Notes: generated by a model from the letters alone, not told the origin. Counted from the first letter of the stretch, positions 37,617 to 47,610 are shown. The stretch is 64,000 bases of DNA from Rhizobium sp. 32-5/1 (GCF_029537235.1 NZ_CP120638.1:3350501-3414500); one strand, 5' to 3'. Numbers and translations are program-made.

Positions 37617-39524
37617 TCAGCTTTCTCCGCTGCCGCTGTACCAGAAGGTATCCGGCATATAGACGCCGAGATAGCTGGTCGGGTCGAAACCGTAAAGTCC
37701 CTCCGCAGGGATGTTGTTCAGGCGCGCCGATCGCAGCACCGGCTGATGCACGCCGTTGACGATGCCGATTGAAAACACCTGTTGGGTATAGATGTCGAGC
37801 ATCTGCGCCCATATGTCGGCGCGCTGACTGCTTTCCGTTGTGCGCCGCCAGGCCTTCAGTAGATCAACCAGTTTGGCCGCTTCCGGCAGTTCCGGCGCAT
37901 GACCGTACTGGCCGAGCGAGAGATAGTGCATGCCCCAGACAGGCCACTGCATCTGGTCGTCGGCACTTGGCGCCAATTGGCCCGGGTTCATGTCCGCCGT
38001 TGGCACGCCGTTTTCAAGGCCGGACCACATCGACATCATGATGTCGCCGCCCATTGCCCGCGAGCGGAAGACATCGCGCTGCGAGGTGCGGATGAACAGC
38101 GAGACGCCAATCTTGCGCCAATGATCGGTGACCAGTTCGAGAATGTCGGTCTCGAGCGTGCTTTCGCCGGCGGTTTCAACGACGATCTGCGCCGTGCGGC
38201 CATCGGGCAAAAGCCGCATGCCGTCGTCGTCGCGGTCCGTCAGCCCCACCTCGTCCAGCAGGGCATTGGCCTTGTCCGGATCGTGAGCGCTCCAGGCGGC
38301 GGCATATTCGGGCTTGAAGAGCGGGCTTTCAGGCAGCACGGAATCCGCGCCTTCCTTGCCCAGGCCGTAGAAAGAGACCATGTTGATCTCGTGGCGATCG
38401 ATGGCGATCGATAGCGCCCGGCGGACGCGCACGTCCCAGAAAAGCTTGCGCCAGACCTCGTCCTTGCAGTTGAGGTTGGGCAGAAGCGTCACACGGGAGC
38501 CTTGCGTGCGCTTCCACAGGCTGACCTTCACTGGATAGCGTTTTTCCGAATCCTTGAGGAAGGCGTAGTCGGCAAAGTCGATACCGGTTGCCTGCAGGTC
38601 GCTTTCACCGGCGCCGGTCTTGGCGGATATGATTTCCGAGGAACTGATGTTGAGGATGAACTGGTCGATGTAAGGCAGTTGCAGGCCGTTCTCGTCCACC
38701 CGGTGGAAGAACGGATTGCGTTCGAAGACGAATTGTTCGGCCGGCGGCGCCGTGCGGTTGCGCCAGGGATCGAGCGTCGGCAGTTCCGGGTTTTCCGGTC
38801 GATACTGACGCGACATCTTGATGTGCAGATCGGCCCACTTCTTGACCCGGTATTCGCGCATCAGCGCCGAAAGACGGATGTCGTCCTGATATTTGCGGTG
38901 GAACTGCCGCATATAGGCGTGTGGCAGAAGCAAAGTGAGTGGCGAGGCCGCGGCGAGGCTCGGCAGGAAATCCGGGTTCGGGCCATCCCAGGTGTAACGC
39001 ACGGTGTATGTGTCGATGACTTCGAAACGGGGCGGCTTGCCATCGACCAGAAGTTCGCGCTGGACGCCTCCCGGCCGCAAATCCTCGTTGAGGATGACGT
39101 CTTCCCAGGTATAGCGGAAATCTTCCGCCGTCAGGTAACTGCCATCGGACCAGCGATGTTTCTCGCGGATCTTGAACGTGAAAACGCTCTCATCGACATG
39201 CTCGAAGCTTTCCAGGATATCCGCCTGAAGCGCCAATTTTTCGTCATAACCGACCAGACGGGCATAGCCGTAGATCGTCATCATACGGATGTCTTTCTGG
39301 CTGCCGATCAGCGTGCGCACTACGCCGCCATATCGACCGGGTTCGCGGCCCATGGCTGCCAGATTGACGATGCGGGGCGTTTTCGGCAGGCGGTCGGCCA
39401 GGTCCGGCAGGGCCGCGGCGCGCAGGAGGGGTTTGAGAAAATCCGGTTCGACGAAACCTGCGCGAGCAACGCCCGGAAGGAAGGCCGTGGCGAGCAGGCC
39501 GAGTGTGGTACGGCGCTTGATCAT
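37617..39524 (-). CDS. ABC transporter substrate-binding protein, family 5 (peptide/opine/nickel)
   Basis: 635 residues with a signal peptide (MIKRRTTLGLLATAFLPGVARAGF; two basic residues K-R-R suggest a Tat-like leader). SBP family 5 signatures: VFTFKIREKHRWSDGSYLTAEDFRYTWED and KLFWDVRVRRALSIAIDRHEIN. Long members such as this associate with YejAB-type importers of peptides. Overlaps the ATPase gene ATG by 4 bp. Confidence 0.9.
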   Translation of the reverse strand: MIKRRTTLGLLATAFLPGVARAGFVEPDFLKPLLRAAALPDLADRLPKTPRIVNLAAMGREPGRYGGVVRTLIGSQKDIRMMTIYGYARLVGYDEKLALQADILESFEHVDESVFTFKIREKHRWSDGSYLTAEDFRYTWEDVILNEDLRPGGVQRELLVDGKPPRFEVIDTYTVRYTWDGPNPDFLPSLAAASPLTLLLPHAYMRQFHRKYQDDIRLSALMREYRVKKWADLHIKMSRQYRPENPELPTLDPWRNRTAPPAEQFVFERNPFFHRVDENGLQLPYIDQFILNISSSEIISAKTGAGESDLQATGIDFADYAFLKDSEKRYPVKVSLWKRTQGSRVTLLPNLNCKDEVWRKLFWDVRVRRALSIAIDRHEINMVSFYGLGKEGADSVLPESPLFKPEYAAAWSAHDPDKANALLDEVGLTDRDDDGMRLLPDGRTAQIVVETAGESTLETDILELVTDHWRKIGVSLFIRTSQRDVFRSRAMGGDIMMSMWSGLENGVPTADMNPGQLAPSADDQMQWPVWGMHYLSLGQYGHAPELPEAAKLVDLLKAWRRTTESSQRADIWAQMLDIYTQQVFSIGIVNGVHQPVLRSARLNNIPAEGLYGFDPTSYLGVYMPDTFWYSGSGES

Positions 39525-41407
39525 GGGACGAGCTCCCTTGCATCTGCATTGCGACGGGCAAGAACGAGATGGCCATTGCCGAGGTCGGCGGGCAGCAGAA
39601 TCTCACCATCGTCACCCGAGAACTGGCGGCCCCAGCTGCGCTTGTCGGAGGCGCCGCTCGGATTGAGGGCGGCAAAATCCAGCGGTCGATCGAGATCCGG
39701 GAAGGGCACGGCTGCCAGAAGAGATTTGGTATAGGGATGCACGGGTGCGCGCATCAGCGTCTCACGCGGTGCGATCTCGACGATGCGCCCGCCGCACATC
39801 ACGGCGATCCGGTCGGCCATATAATCGACCACGGCCAGATTGTGCGAGATGAACAGATAGGTCAGGCCCAATTCCTTCTGCAAATCCTTGAGCAGATTGA
39901 GGATCTGCGCCTGCACCGAAACATCGAGTGCCGAGACGGGCTCGTCGCAGATCAGAAGGTCCGGTCCCAGTGCCAGGGCCCTGGCGATCCCGATGCGCTG
40001 GCGCTGGCCGCCGGAAAAGCTGTGCGGATAGCGGTTGAGGAAGCGCTGGTCGAGGCCGATCGCCTGGATCAGCGCCTTGACCTTTTCCTGCCGTGCCTGC
40101 GCATTGCCGCGATTGTGGATCTCGAGCGGTTCGGCGAGAATATTCTGGATCGTCATGCGCGGCGAAAGCGAGGAAACAGGATCCTGGAATACCATCTGGA
40201 CGCGGGTGCGCAAGGCTTTCAAGGCGGAGCCTTCCGCAGCCAAAACGTCGAGGTCGCCGTCGCTGCCGTGCAGAGTGATGGTGCCTGTGTCGGGCTTGAC
40301 CGCCCGCATGAGGATCTTGCTGAGCGTGGTCTTGCCGCAGCCGCTTTCGCCGACAAGGCCCAGGCATTCGCCGCGGCGGATATCGAAGCTAACGTCATCG
40401 ACGGCGAGCGTTTGCGCGGTGTCGCCCTTTTTGAACCAGCTGGATTTGCGGGTGGTAAACGTCTTGCCGACATTGCGGACGGATAGCAGAACCTCCGGCC
40501 CGGTTGCCACGGCTGCCTTTTTGCCCAGCAGATTTCCGGCGTTGACCGGTATCTCGCGCAGCGCCTTCAGCCGTTCGCCCGGTTTCATGTCGAAATGCGG
40601 AACCGCCGCCATCAAGCCCTTGAGGTATGGGTGGGACGGATTGCGGAAGATCGTTTCCACCGGCCCGGCCTCCATGATCTCGCCATGGTAGATGACGACC
40701 ACTTCGTCGGCGACATTGGCGACGACGCCGAGGTCATGGGTGATCAGCAGCATCGCCATGTTCAGCTTGCCCTGCAGGTCGCGCAGCAATTGCAGGATCT
40801 GGGCCTGGATCGTCACGTCGAGCGCCGTCGTCGGCTCGTCGGCAATGAGAAGCGCCGGCCGACAGATGAGCGCCATGGCGATCATGGCGCGCTGGCGCAT
40901 GCCGCCGGACAGTTCGAACGGGTACATGTCGAAGGCGCGGGACGGCTTGGCAAAACCGACCAGCCCCAGCATTTCTTCGCTGCGTTCGCGCCGCTCGCTT
41001 TTCGACGCATCGGTATGGATGCGTAGGACTTCGCTGATCTGGTTGCCGATCGTATGGAGCGGCGACAGCGAGGTCATCGGCTCCTGGAAGATCTTGCCCA
41101 TGCGGTTGCCGCGGATTGCGCGGATCTGCGCGCCGTCACGCGGCATCTGCAGGAGATCGGCTGGTGTGTCGGAAATGGCCGGATCGCAAAACAGGATGCG
41201 GCCGCTGGCCGATGCGGTCTGGGGAAGAATACCCATGACAGCCTGGCTGATGACGGACTTGCCCGACCCGGATTCACCGACCAGAGCAGTAACCTTGCCG
41301 GGGCGCACACGCAGGCTGACATTGCGAACGGCGTCTAACTGCCCGCCGAGCATTGCGAACGAGATGTTCAGGTTCTCGATCCGCAGCAGGTCCGCGCCTG
41401 AGGTCAT
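39521..41407 (-). CDS. dipeptide ABC transporter ATP-binding protein, two fused ATPase domains
   Basis: 628 residues from ATG 41407 (MTSGADLLRIENLNISF). Two complete ABC ATPase domains: Walker A GESGSGKS and, later, GESGCGKT; signatures LSGGMRQRAMIA and FSGGQRQRIGIA; Walker B LLIADEPTTALD and LLICDEPVSALD. This fused YejF/DppDF form serves the permeases and binding protein encoded downstream. The operon runs ATPase, binding protein, permease B, permease C. Confidence 0.92.
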   Translation of the reverse strand: MTSGADLLRIENLNISFAMLGGQLDAVRNVSLRVRPGKVTALVGESGSGKSVISQAVMGILPQTASASGRILFCDPAISDTPADLLQMPRDGAQIRAIRGNRMGKIFQEPMTSLSPLHTIGNQISEVLRIHTDASKSERRERSEEMLGLVGFAKPSRAFDMYPFELSGGMRQRAMIAMALICRPALLIADEPTTALDVTIQAQILQLLRDLQGKLNMAMLLITHDLGVVANVADEVVVIYHGEIMEAGPVETIFRNPSHPYLKGLMAAVPHFDMKPGERLKALREIPVNAGNLLGKKAAVATGPEVLLSVRNVGKTFTTRKSSWFKKGDTAQTLAVDDVSFDIRRGECLGLVGESGCGKTTLSKILMRAVKPDTGTITLHGSDGDLDVLAAEGSALKALRTRVQMVFQDPVSSLSPRMTIQNILAEPLEIHNRGNAQARQEKVKALIQAIGLDQRFLNRYPHSFSGGQRQRIGIARALALGPDLLICDEPVSALDVSVQAQILNLLKDLQKELGLTYLFISHNLAVVDYMADRIAVMCGGRIVEIAPRETLMRAPVHPYTKSLLAAVPFPDLDRPLDFAALNPSGASDKRSWGRQFSGDDGEILLPADLGNGHLVLARRNADARELVP

Positions 41408-41624
41408 GCCAGCAGTTTTCCTTGTCTTCTTCGGTCGCCGCATTGAACATGCCGCGCTCGACGGAACGCTCGGCTTCAGGCTGACGAGACTATCCCAGCG
41501 AAATTCCCCTGTCCATGACCCGAAACGGGGAAACTTCAGGCACAAGACAACAGTCGGATCGAATTGCCAAGGCAGTTTCGGAGCCGTCATTTTACTCAAA
41601 GGCAGTCCAACCCTGCCGACGTGA

Positions 41625-42970
41625 CTACTGCAGCAGCTTGTTCCAGGCCTCCGATCCTGTCGTCTTGCGGCTGTTGCGGTAAAGCAGCATGACCTGTTCG
41701 GCTTCCGAGCGCTTATCGTGGGACTGGTTCTGCGCCACCTCGGCATAGTCCAGTTTCATATTGCTTTCGCCCGGCAGAAGCACGGTGAACTTCTGACGGA
41801 CACCGCGCAACTTTTCCTCGCCGAGCGTCGTCCAGTCGCCGCCGCAATAGGTGGCAAAGGCCTGGCTGGCAACGATCGGCTGAGTGTACTTCTTGGTCAG
41901 GCCCTGCAGCCGTTCCACCTCGTTGACGGCCGCGCCGAAGGCGGAGAAGGTCAGCCTGTCCTTCAGGCCGACATTGCCGAACATGACATTGCCGACATGC
42001 AGGCCGATGCCATAGCGGATTTCCCCAGTCCCTGTCGCTTCCGGTCGATGTTCAACTCCGTCATGCGGGCGGTTGCCTGGCGCACGGCGCCCATGGCGGC
42101 CAGCGCGGCCACCTGCGAAGGCTCGCGATGGCGGCCGCACGGGTAGACGGCGAGAAAGCCATCGCCGACGAAGCTCAGGATTTCGCCGCCCTGCCTGTTG
42201 AATGGCGTGGCGATGGCGTCGAAGAACTGGTTCAGCGTGTCGATGTAGACCTGCCGGCCTTCCTTCTCGGCAAGCATCGTCGATTGGCGCATGTCGGCCA
42301 TGACCAGCGCGGCCCGGATGGTATCGCCGTCACCGCGGCGGATCTGGCCGGACAGCACGCGCTTGCCGGCATTGCCGCCGAGATAGGTGGTCAGCATGTT
42401 GTCGGCAAGCTTGCCGAGTACGGCCATCTTCGCGGCGACGGCAAGGCTATTCTGAATGCGCAGCAGCGCTTCGATGACATTGTCGCTGAAGCCGTCGGGT
42501 GCATCGGTGGCCCAGGAGCCCATCATGCCCTGGCCGGCCGATTCGCCGAAGGACTGCACGAAGGCGATGTAGTCGGTCACACCCAGGGCCTTGAAATCAT
42601 CGAAGACCGGAAATTCCGACGGTGTCGCAGGATCGATCTGCCGGCGCATATGATCGAGATTATTGGTCAGCAGATAATAATAGGGGCTGTGCAGAAAGCG
42701 GTTCGTGTTTTCTGGGCTTGTGTCGGCACGGTAGCCCTCGACGGTCACGCCCTTGCCGCGCATCCAGGTAAAGCCCAGCGCGTCATAGAGCGGATGCAGC
42801 ATGGAAAAGCTCAGATGCACGCGGTTCAGCGGCAGGCCCGACGCGGCCAGCCGCTCGCAAAAGCCCTGGACAAGGTTTTCAAGCGTTTCACCACTCAACG
42901 CCGCCTGCTGCAGCCAATGGGATACGCGATCGAGAAGGGTGGTCGAGACATGCGCCCGGTGTGTGTTCAT
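41625..42970 (-). pseudogene. class III adenylate/guanylate cyclase, one frameshift
   Basis: The restored protein has about 448 aa. The first half (MNTHRAHVSTTLLDRV...) is a regulatory domain of unknown type. The cyclase domain has the two metal aspartates: D226 in VMADMRQST and D270 in LSFVGDGFLAVYP, followed after the shift by YGIGLHVGNVMFGNVG, which carries the transition-state region. The break is at CCCC 42023-42026 (GGGG in the coding strand); one more base restores QGLGEIRYGIGL. It would make cAMP (or cGMP); the substrate-specificity residues cannot be told by eye. Confidence 0.8.
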
Positions 42971-43230
42971 CGCTGGTACTTGATCTTTCCTGCGCAATCC
43001 GGCGCCCCGCCGGCACGGCATATCCAGTCTCTTCTTGCGGTGGATTGGATGATATCACCGAGGGCCAATATAATGAGGCAGTGATTGCAAAACCAGATTT
43101 AAGACAAACAAAAGTGCGCGTGTATTTTTGGTCAAGGCGATCGTGTTCCGCCGGTGCTTGACACCCGGATGATTTACGCCCAACTCCGGTGCTGCCCATC
43201 CGAGCCCGCAGACAAGATGAGAAGACGAAC

Positions 43231-44574
43231 GTGACCGCTCTTACCTCCCCGCATCAAACCCTCCTTGCCGGCATCGACGCCCGAACCGCGCGCGCCGGCG
43301 TGATCGGCCTTGGTTATGTCGGCCTGCCGCTTGCCATGACGATTGCGCGCAGCGGTTTTCCGGTGATCGGCTTCGATATCGATACGTCGAAGATGGTGGC
43401 GATCGAGGCTGGCCGGTCGTATATCGAGGCGGTCTCTGACGCGGTGCTTCGCGAACACACGGGCTCCGGTCGCTTTCAGGCAACGGCCGATTTTTCACGG
43501 CTGGCGGAATGCGACGTGATCATCATCTGTGTGCCAACGCCGCTGACGAAACACCGCGATCCTGACCTCTCCTTCATCGTCAAGACCTGCGGAAAGATTG
43601 CTGAAACGCTGCGGCCCGGCCAGTTGATCGTGCTCGAATCGACGACCTATCCGGGCACGACCGACGAGGTTGTGAAGCCGATCCTCGAAAAGGACGGACT
43701 GAAATCCGGGCAGGATTTCTTCCTCGGCTTTTCGCCTGAACGGGAAGACCCGGGCAACCGCGACTTCGAGACGTCGAGCATCCCGAAGGTGGTCGCCGGC
43801 GACGGGCCGGCCGCCGCCGACCTCATGGTGCGCTTCTATTCCGCGGCGGTGAAGACCGTGGTGCCGGTCTCTTCGAATGCCACCGCCGAAGCGGTAAAAC
43901 TGACCGAGAACATTTTCCGTGCCGTCAACATCGCCCTGGTCAACGAGTTGAAGGTCGTCTACGACGCGATGGGTATCGATATCTGGGAGGTCATCGATGC
44001 GGCAAAGACCAAGCCTTTCGGCTACATGCCCTTCTATCCGGGGCCTGGTCTTGGCGGACACTGCATCCCGATCGATCCCTTCTACCTGACCTGGAAATCG
44101 CGTGAATTCGAGCTGCCGACCCGCTTCATCGAACTGGCCGGCGAGATCAATTCGGCCATGCCGCGCCATGTGGTCGGGCGGCTCGCCGAAGCGCTCGACC
44201 GCCACAGCGGCAAGGCGCTCAGCCGGTCGCGCGTGCTCGTCATCGGTCTTGCCTACAAAAAGAACGTCCCTGATACTCGGGAAAGCCCGTCGCTGAAGCT
44301 GATCGAACTAATCGAGGAGCGGGGTGGCACGACCGCCTATCACGATCCGCATATTGCGCAGATCCCGCCGACGCGGGAGTACATGATGCTCAAGGGGCGG
44401 TCTTCGGTTTCGCTGGATGAAGAGACGATCAAGGGCTTCGATGCCGTGCTGATCGCCACGGACCACGATGCTGTCGATTACGAAGCACTCGCCCGCTGGG
44501 CGCCGCTAATCATCGATACGCGCAACGCGTTTGCCCGCCGAAACCTGGAAAGCGACCGGATCGTCAAAGCCTGA
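43231..44574 (+). CDS. nucleotide-sugar dehydrogenase (UDP-glucose/GDP-mannose dehydrogenase family, WbpA/WecC type)
   Basis: 447 residues from GTG 43231; GTG 43189 upstream is an alternative start, neither with a clear SD. NAD fold GVIGLGYVGLPLAMTIARSG; active-site cysteine C278 in GLGGHCIPIDPFYL; later IGLAYKKNVPDTRESPS. This is the UDP-N-acetyl-glucosamine/mannosamine 6-dehydrogenase type. It makes UDP-uronic acids for surface polysaccharide, consistent with the nearby glycosyltransferases. Confidence 0.88.
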   Translation: MTALTSPHQTLLAGIDARTARAGVIGLGYVGLPLAMTIARSGFPVIGFDIDTSKMVAIEAGRSYIEAVSDAVLREHTGSGRFQATADFSRLAECDVIIICVPTPLTKHRDPDLSFIVKTCGKIAETLRPGQLIVLESTTYPGTTDEVVKPILEKDGLKSGQDFFLGFSPEREDPGNRDFETSSIPKVVAGDGPAAADLMVRFYSAAVKTVVPVSSNATAEAVKLTENIFRAVNIALVNELKVVYDAMGIDIWEVIDAAKTKPFGYMPFYPGPGLGGHCIPIDPFYLTWKSREFELPTRFIELAGEINSAMPRHVVGRLAEALDRHSGKALSRSRVLVIGLAYKKNVPDTRESPSLKLIELIEERGGTTAYHDPHIAQIPPTREYMMLKGRSSVSLDEETIKGFDAVLIATDHDAVDYEALARWAPLIIDTRNAFARRNLESDRIVKA

Positions 44575-44577
44575 CCG

Positions 44578-45762
44578 TCAGGGTGTGACGGAGGACGCTT
44601 TCGGCAGGCCCGAAAGACTGCCTTTCAAGCGGCTGGCCGCAACGGCATATCCGCCGGCGGCGCCATCGATGAAGTGCATGTGCGTGCGGCTGAGCGGCGT
44701 CGGCACGATGCATGTCATCAGCGCGGAATCCTGCCGGTGAAGCCCGTAGCGACAGATCCCTGCTTGTGCTGCCTCCTCAAGCCGGGCCTCGATTCGCTGC
44801 AATTGCGCCTTGCTGACATCGATCGTCATTTTCAGGCCGTCGTCGAACTTCCGGAAATCCGTGTTCTGCGCCACGTCGCTGCGATAGACCTTCGGATCGA
44901 AGCGGCCGAGCGTTGCGCCGAAGCGGAACAGCATCACGGTGAGTAGGTATTGGGCGATGATGAAAAGCTTCTGCCGCAGCCGCTTTTCCTTCGGCGCTGC
45001 GGCCTTTGCTTCGGCTTCGAGACCGGGGCGTGACAGACCAAGTTGCGGGCCCTCCTGGGCGACCGGGTGGCCCCCGCGCTCCTGCGTTGCCGCAAGGGCC
45101 ACGACATCGGTGATCAGGGTCTGAAAGGCGAGGCCGCTGCCGGCCGTGCTGGGCACAGCGATGATCGAGACGATCTCCCCATGGCGCGACCTGATCGGAT
45201 TCCAGCGGCAGGAAAGGCCGCTGAGATCGGGCCTCGTGCCCGGCGCGGCGGGTGGCACCGCGTAGAGGCCTTCCTTCATCCGGGTTTCCGCCCAGCTTGC
45301 CCCGCCACCGGCAAACATGGCGTAGGACACGCCTTCGCTCACCTGAAATCGCGCCACGCGCACGTCCACCCCGGCGGCCCGGATATCGGAGACCGGCACC
45401 AGGGCGGCGCGCATCGTCATCTGCAACTCTTCCTTCACCCAGCTTTGCACGGCAGCCAGCGCTTCCTCTGCCTTGCCGCGCGCCGACGGCGGAATGGCGA
45501 CGAGGGCGCCGTCGCCGCCGAAGACGAAGGGGAGGTCGTGCTGGCCAAGTGCATTGAGAATGGCGGAGATGACGCTTGCGCCGGCCATGTTGACGGACTT
45601 GTAGTTTCCGGCTTCGATCGCGCCGGTCGAATCGACGATATCCGCCGTTGCCAGCGCCCAGTCTTCCGGTAGCGGCTGATAGTTGTCACGGTCGGCCACG
45701 CCCTCGAATTCCACGAAGACGGGAAGCGTGCTGAAAAATGTATCGCTGGAAAATTCTGCCAT
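44578..45762 (-). CDS. DUF3095 protein resembling a class III nucleotidyl cyclase
   Basis: 394 residues from ATG 45762 (MAEFSSDTFFSTLPVF). The N-terminal third has ALATADIVDSTGAIEAGNYKSVN (D41, D44) and, 40 residues on, LPFVFGGDGALVAIPP (D84), the spacing and residues of the two metal-binding blocks of class III cyclases (compare VMADMRQST and FVGDGFLAVYP in the cyclase at 41625-42970). The C-terminal 150 residues include a hydrophobic stretch near LFIIAQYLLTVMLFRFG. Activity unknown. Confidence 0.75.
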   Translation of the reverse strand: MAEFSSDTFFSTLPVFVEFEGVADRDNYQPLPEDWALATADIVDSTGAIEAGNYKSVNMAGASVISAILNALGQHDLPFVFGGDGALVAIPPSARGKAEEALAAVQSWVKEELQMTMRAALVPVSDIRAAGVDVRVARFQVSEGVSYAMFAGGGASWAETRMKEGLYAVPPAAPGTRPDLSGLSCRWNPIRSRHGEIVSIIAVPSTAGSGLAFQTLITDVVALAATQERGGHPVAQEGPQLGLSRPGLEAEAKAAAPKEKRLRQKLFIIAQYLLTVMLFRFGATLGRFDPKVYRSDVAQNTDFRKFDDGLKMTIDVSKAQLQRIEARLEEAAQAGICRYGLHRQDSALMTCIVPTPLSRTHMHFIDGAAGGYAVAASRLKGSLSGLPKASSVTP

Positions 45763-45923
45763 GGCCAAGCCTAGCACAGTCGAAAGCGCGATGCGATTGA
45801 GGCGTCGGCATCGGCATTGACAAAATCTTGATGTCGGATGCGCGGTCAACGCCATCGACCGCACGAAGGATGCCGTGTTAAGCCGAACCCCTCGAATGCA
45901 ACAGAAAACGGATTAACACCGAT

Positions 45924-46409
45924 ATGAGCCGCCTCGACAGCTTCATCCGCCGCCTGACCGCCCAGCGCGACATCCTCAATCATATCAGTGCAACGATGAT
46001 GGATGGATTGGGAGACGGGCCGGTTCTCGAAATCGGCCTCGGCAACGGGCGCACCTACAGCCATCTGCGAAAGCATTTTCCCGGTCGACGCATCGTCGCC
46101 TTCGATCGGGCCATCGGGTCCCATGCGAGTTCGACGCCGGAGCCTGATGATCTGGTCATCGGTGAAATCCGCGAGACGGCGCAAGCCTTTGTCGGCGCAG
46201 AGGCGGCTCTGGTGCATGCCGATATCGGTACGGGTTATCCAGATAAAGATGCCGTGACGCTGACCTGGCTGCCGCAACTGGCGGCGGGCAGCTTGCGCAG
46301 CGGCGGCATTGCCGTCAGCGGCCTGCCGCTGGAGCATCCCGATCTAGAGCCGCAACCGCTGCCGGCCACGGTGCGCGAGGATCGCTATTTTCTCTACCGC
46401 AAACGCTGA
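45924..46409 (+). CDS. class I SAM-dependent methyltransferase
   Basis: 161 residues, with SAM motif I VLEIGLGNGRTYSHLR, motif II RRIVAFDRAIG and LVHADIGTG as motif III. It is shorter than most class I enzymes but seems complete (ends YFLYRKR). It converges with the FkbM-family gene with a 3-bp gap. Substrate unknown. Confidence 0.75.
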   Translation: MSRLDSFIRRLTAQRDILNHISATMMDGLGDGPVLEIGLGNGRTYSHLRKHFPGRRIVAFDRAIGSHASSTPEPDDLVIGEIRETAQAFVGAEAALVHADIGTGYPDKDAVTLTWLPQLAAGSLRSGGIAVSGLPLEHPDLEPQPLPATVREDRYFLYRKR

Positions 46410-46412
46410 TCG

Positions 46413-47282
46413 TCAGGATGGCAGCAACAGCACGTCGTATTGCACGCGGTCGATCGGCATCTTGGCGACCTTAAGGGCGACCGGGTCGTCGTCTTCGGCA
46501 AAGACGAGGCAATCCGTGTAGAAGCCGGCGAGATAGCGGACGAATTCCGCCGATCCCTCTGGGCCGTAGAAGGCCGGTGAGAACTCCATGTAGAGCGGCA
46601 CCTTGAGCGTCATCAGCGCTTCCATGGAACGGCAGGCGACCGGCTCGTACCCCTCGATGTCCATCCAGACAAGGCCGACGGAACTGGCCTCGATCCCTGC
46701 ATCCGCCAGGATCGCGCTGACCGGGCGGACGGGCACGGAAATCTCCTTGTCGGATGGGCTTTGTCGCAGGGCGCTGCTTTTCCCGTGATTGTCCTGATGC
46801 TGGAAGAAGGCGATTTTGCCCTCGCTTTCGCCGGCTGCACAATGGACGAGGGTCACCATGCCATCGAGCCCGTTCTGCCGGATGTTGGTCTCCAGCAGTT
46901 CGAAGTTGCGCGGGTCCGGTTCGATGCTGACGATCCGGCTGTAAGCCTTGCTCAGGCCGAAATAGACCGTCTGGGTGCCGATATTGCCGCCGAGTTCCAG
47001 GAGCACGGTATCCGCGCGCCAGAGGCCTCGGGCTTTCAGGACGGCCAGCAACCGATCGACATGCTCCCGCTCGAAGTGGCCCTTCCGGAAGATTTTCCGG
47101 CCGATATAGTCATGCGGGGAAAAGGTCATGACGTGATCGCCGCAGTCTATGGTCATGGTCAAAAGCCGTGCCGGCAGGACGTTGACGAGCAATTCGCGGC
47201 CGTATCGCGTGTCGAAGAATCGTCGCGCAAGCCTGTTCCTGATCTTTCGGATCTGGCGTTTTACCCTTTTGACAGTCAGCAT
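46413..47282 (-). CDS. FkbM family methyltransferase
   Basis: 289 residues from ATG 47282. FkbM signatures: LLELGGNIGTQTVYFG (SAM motif I), IVSIEPDPRNFELLETNI, NGLDGMVTLVHCAAG, and VGLVWMDIEGYEPVACRS. Such enzymes O-methylate sugars or glycolipids. The frame is open another 49 codons upstream without a good ribosome site. It is next to envelope-modifying genes. Confidence 0.82.
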   Translation of the reverse strand: MLTVKRVKRQIRKIRNRLARRFFDTRYGRELLVNVLPARLLTMTIDCGDHVMTFSPHDYIGRKIFRKGHFEREHVDRLLAVLKARGLWRADTVLLELGGNIGTQTVYFGLSKAYSRIVSIEPDPRNFELLETNIRQNGLDGMVTLVHCAAGESEGKIAFFQHQDNHGKSSALRQSPSDKEISVPVRPVSAILADAGIEASSVGLVWMDIEGYEPVACRSMEALMTLKVPLYMEFSPAFYGPEGSAEFVRYLAGFYTDCLVFAEDDDPVALKVAKMPIDRVQYDVLLLPS

Positions 47283-47610
47283 TCCGGATCCAGTCGTTTT
47301 CGACGTTTCTTCGTCTGCGCTACAGCATGGGTGCGCAAATTGGAATGATTTTTGGCTTTTCAAAGCCGATTTCCCGATTTTAAGCCCGTAAATTGATTTT
47401 TTCCGGCGGTTTCGCTGTTCTTTTCGCACTGCAAGAACAGACTGAATTCCTTGTCTTTATCGTTCATGTCACGGGAGACGGACCTGTTTCGTCAGCCGTC
47501 GTAAGGCCGTTCCCACGCTGGGGTACAGCCGCGGGGTGCTTGACAAAATTTTCAGCAGATGAAAATATTTTCACAGTCAGAAAAAATATCAAACTCTGAG
47601 GGTGGAGAAC
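47283..47610. other. 328-bp AT-rich intergenic region, promoter of the polyol operon
   Basis: No coding potential. It is distinctly more AT-rich than its surroundings at the right end (about 47540-47590) and carries the operator-like palindromes and TTGACA described separately. The left part serves the FkbM gene on the minus strand. Confidence 0.6.
47540..47573 (+). promoter_or_regulatory. TTGACA box with tandem TGAAAATATTTTCA-type palindromes
   Basis: TTGACA (47540-47545) overlaps TGACAAAATTTTCA (47541-47554); 19 bp on is the perfect palindrome TGAAAATATTTTCA (47560-47573). The two differ at two of 14 positions. Both lie within 70 bp upstream of the SorC-family regulator gene, a typical autoregulatory operator layout. 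Confidence 0.6.

Noticed and set aside
43189..43230. Upstream GTG as start of the nucleotide-sugar dehydrogenase
   Set aside because: It adds 14 residues of no known family content (LPIRARRQDEKTN); GTG 43231 is preferred, but neither has a clear ribosome site.
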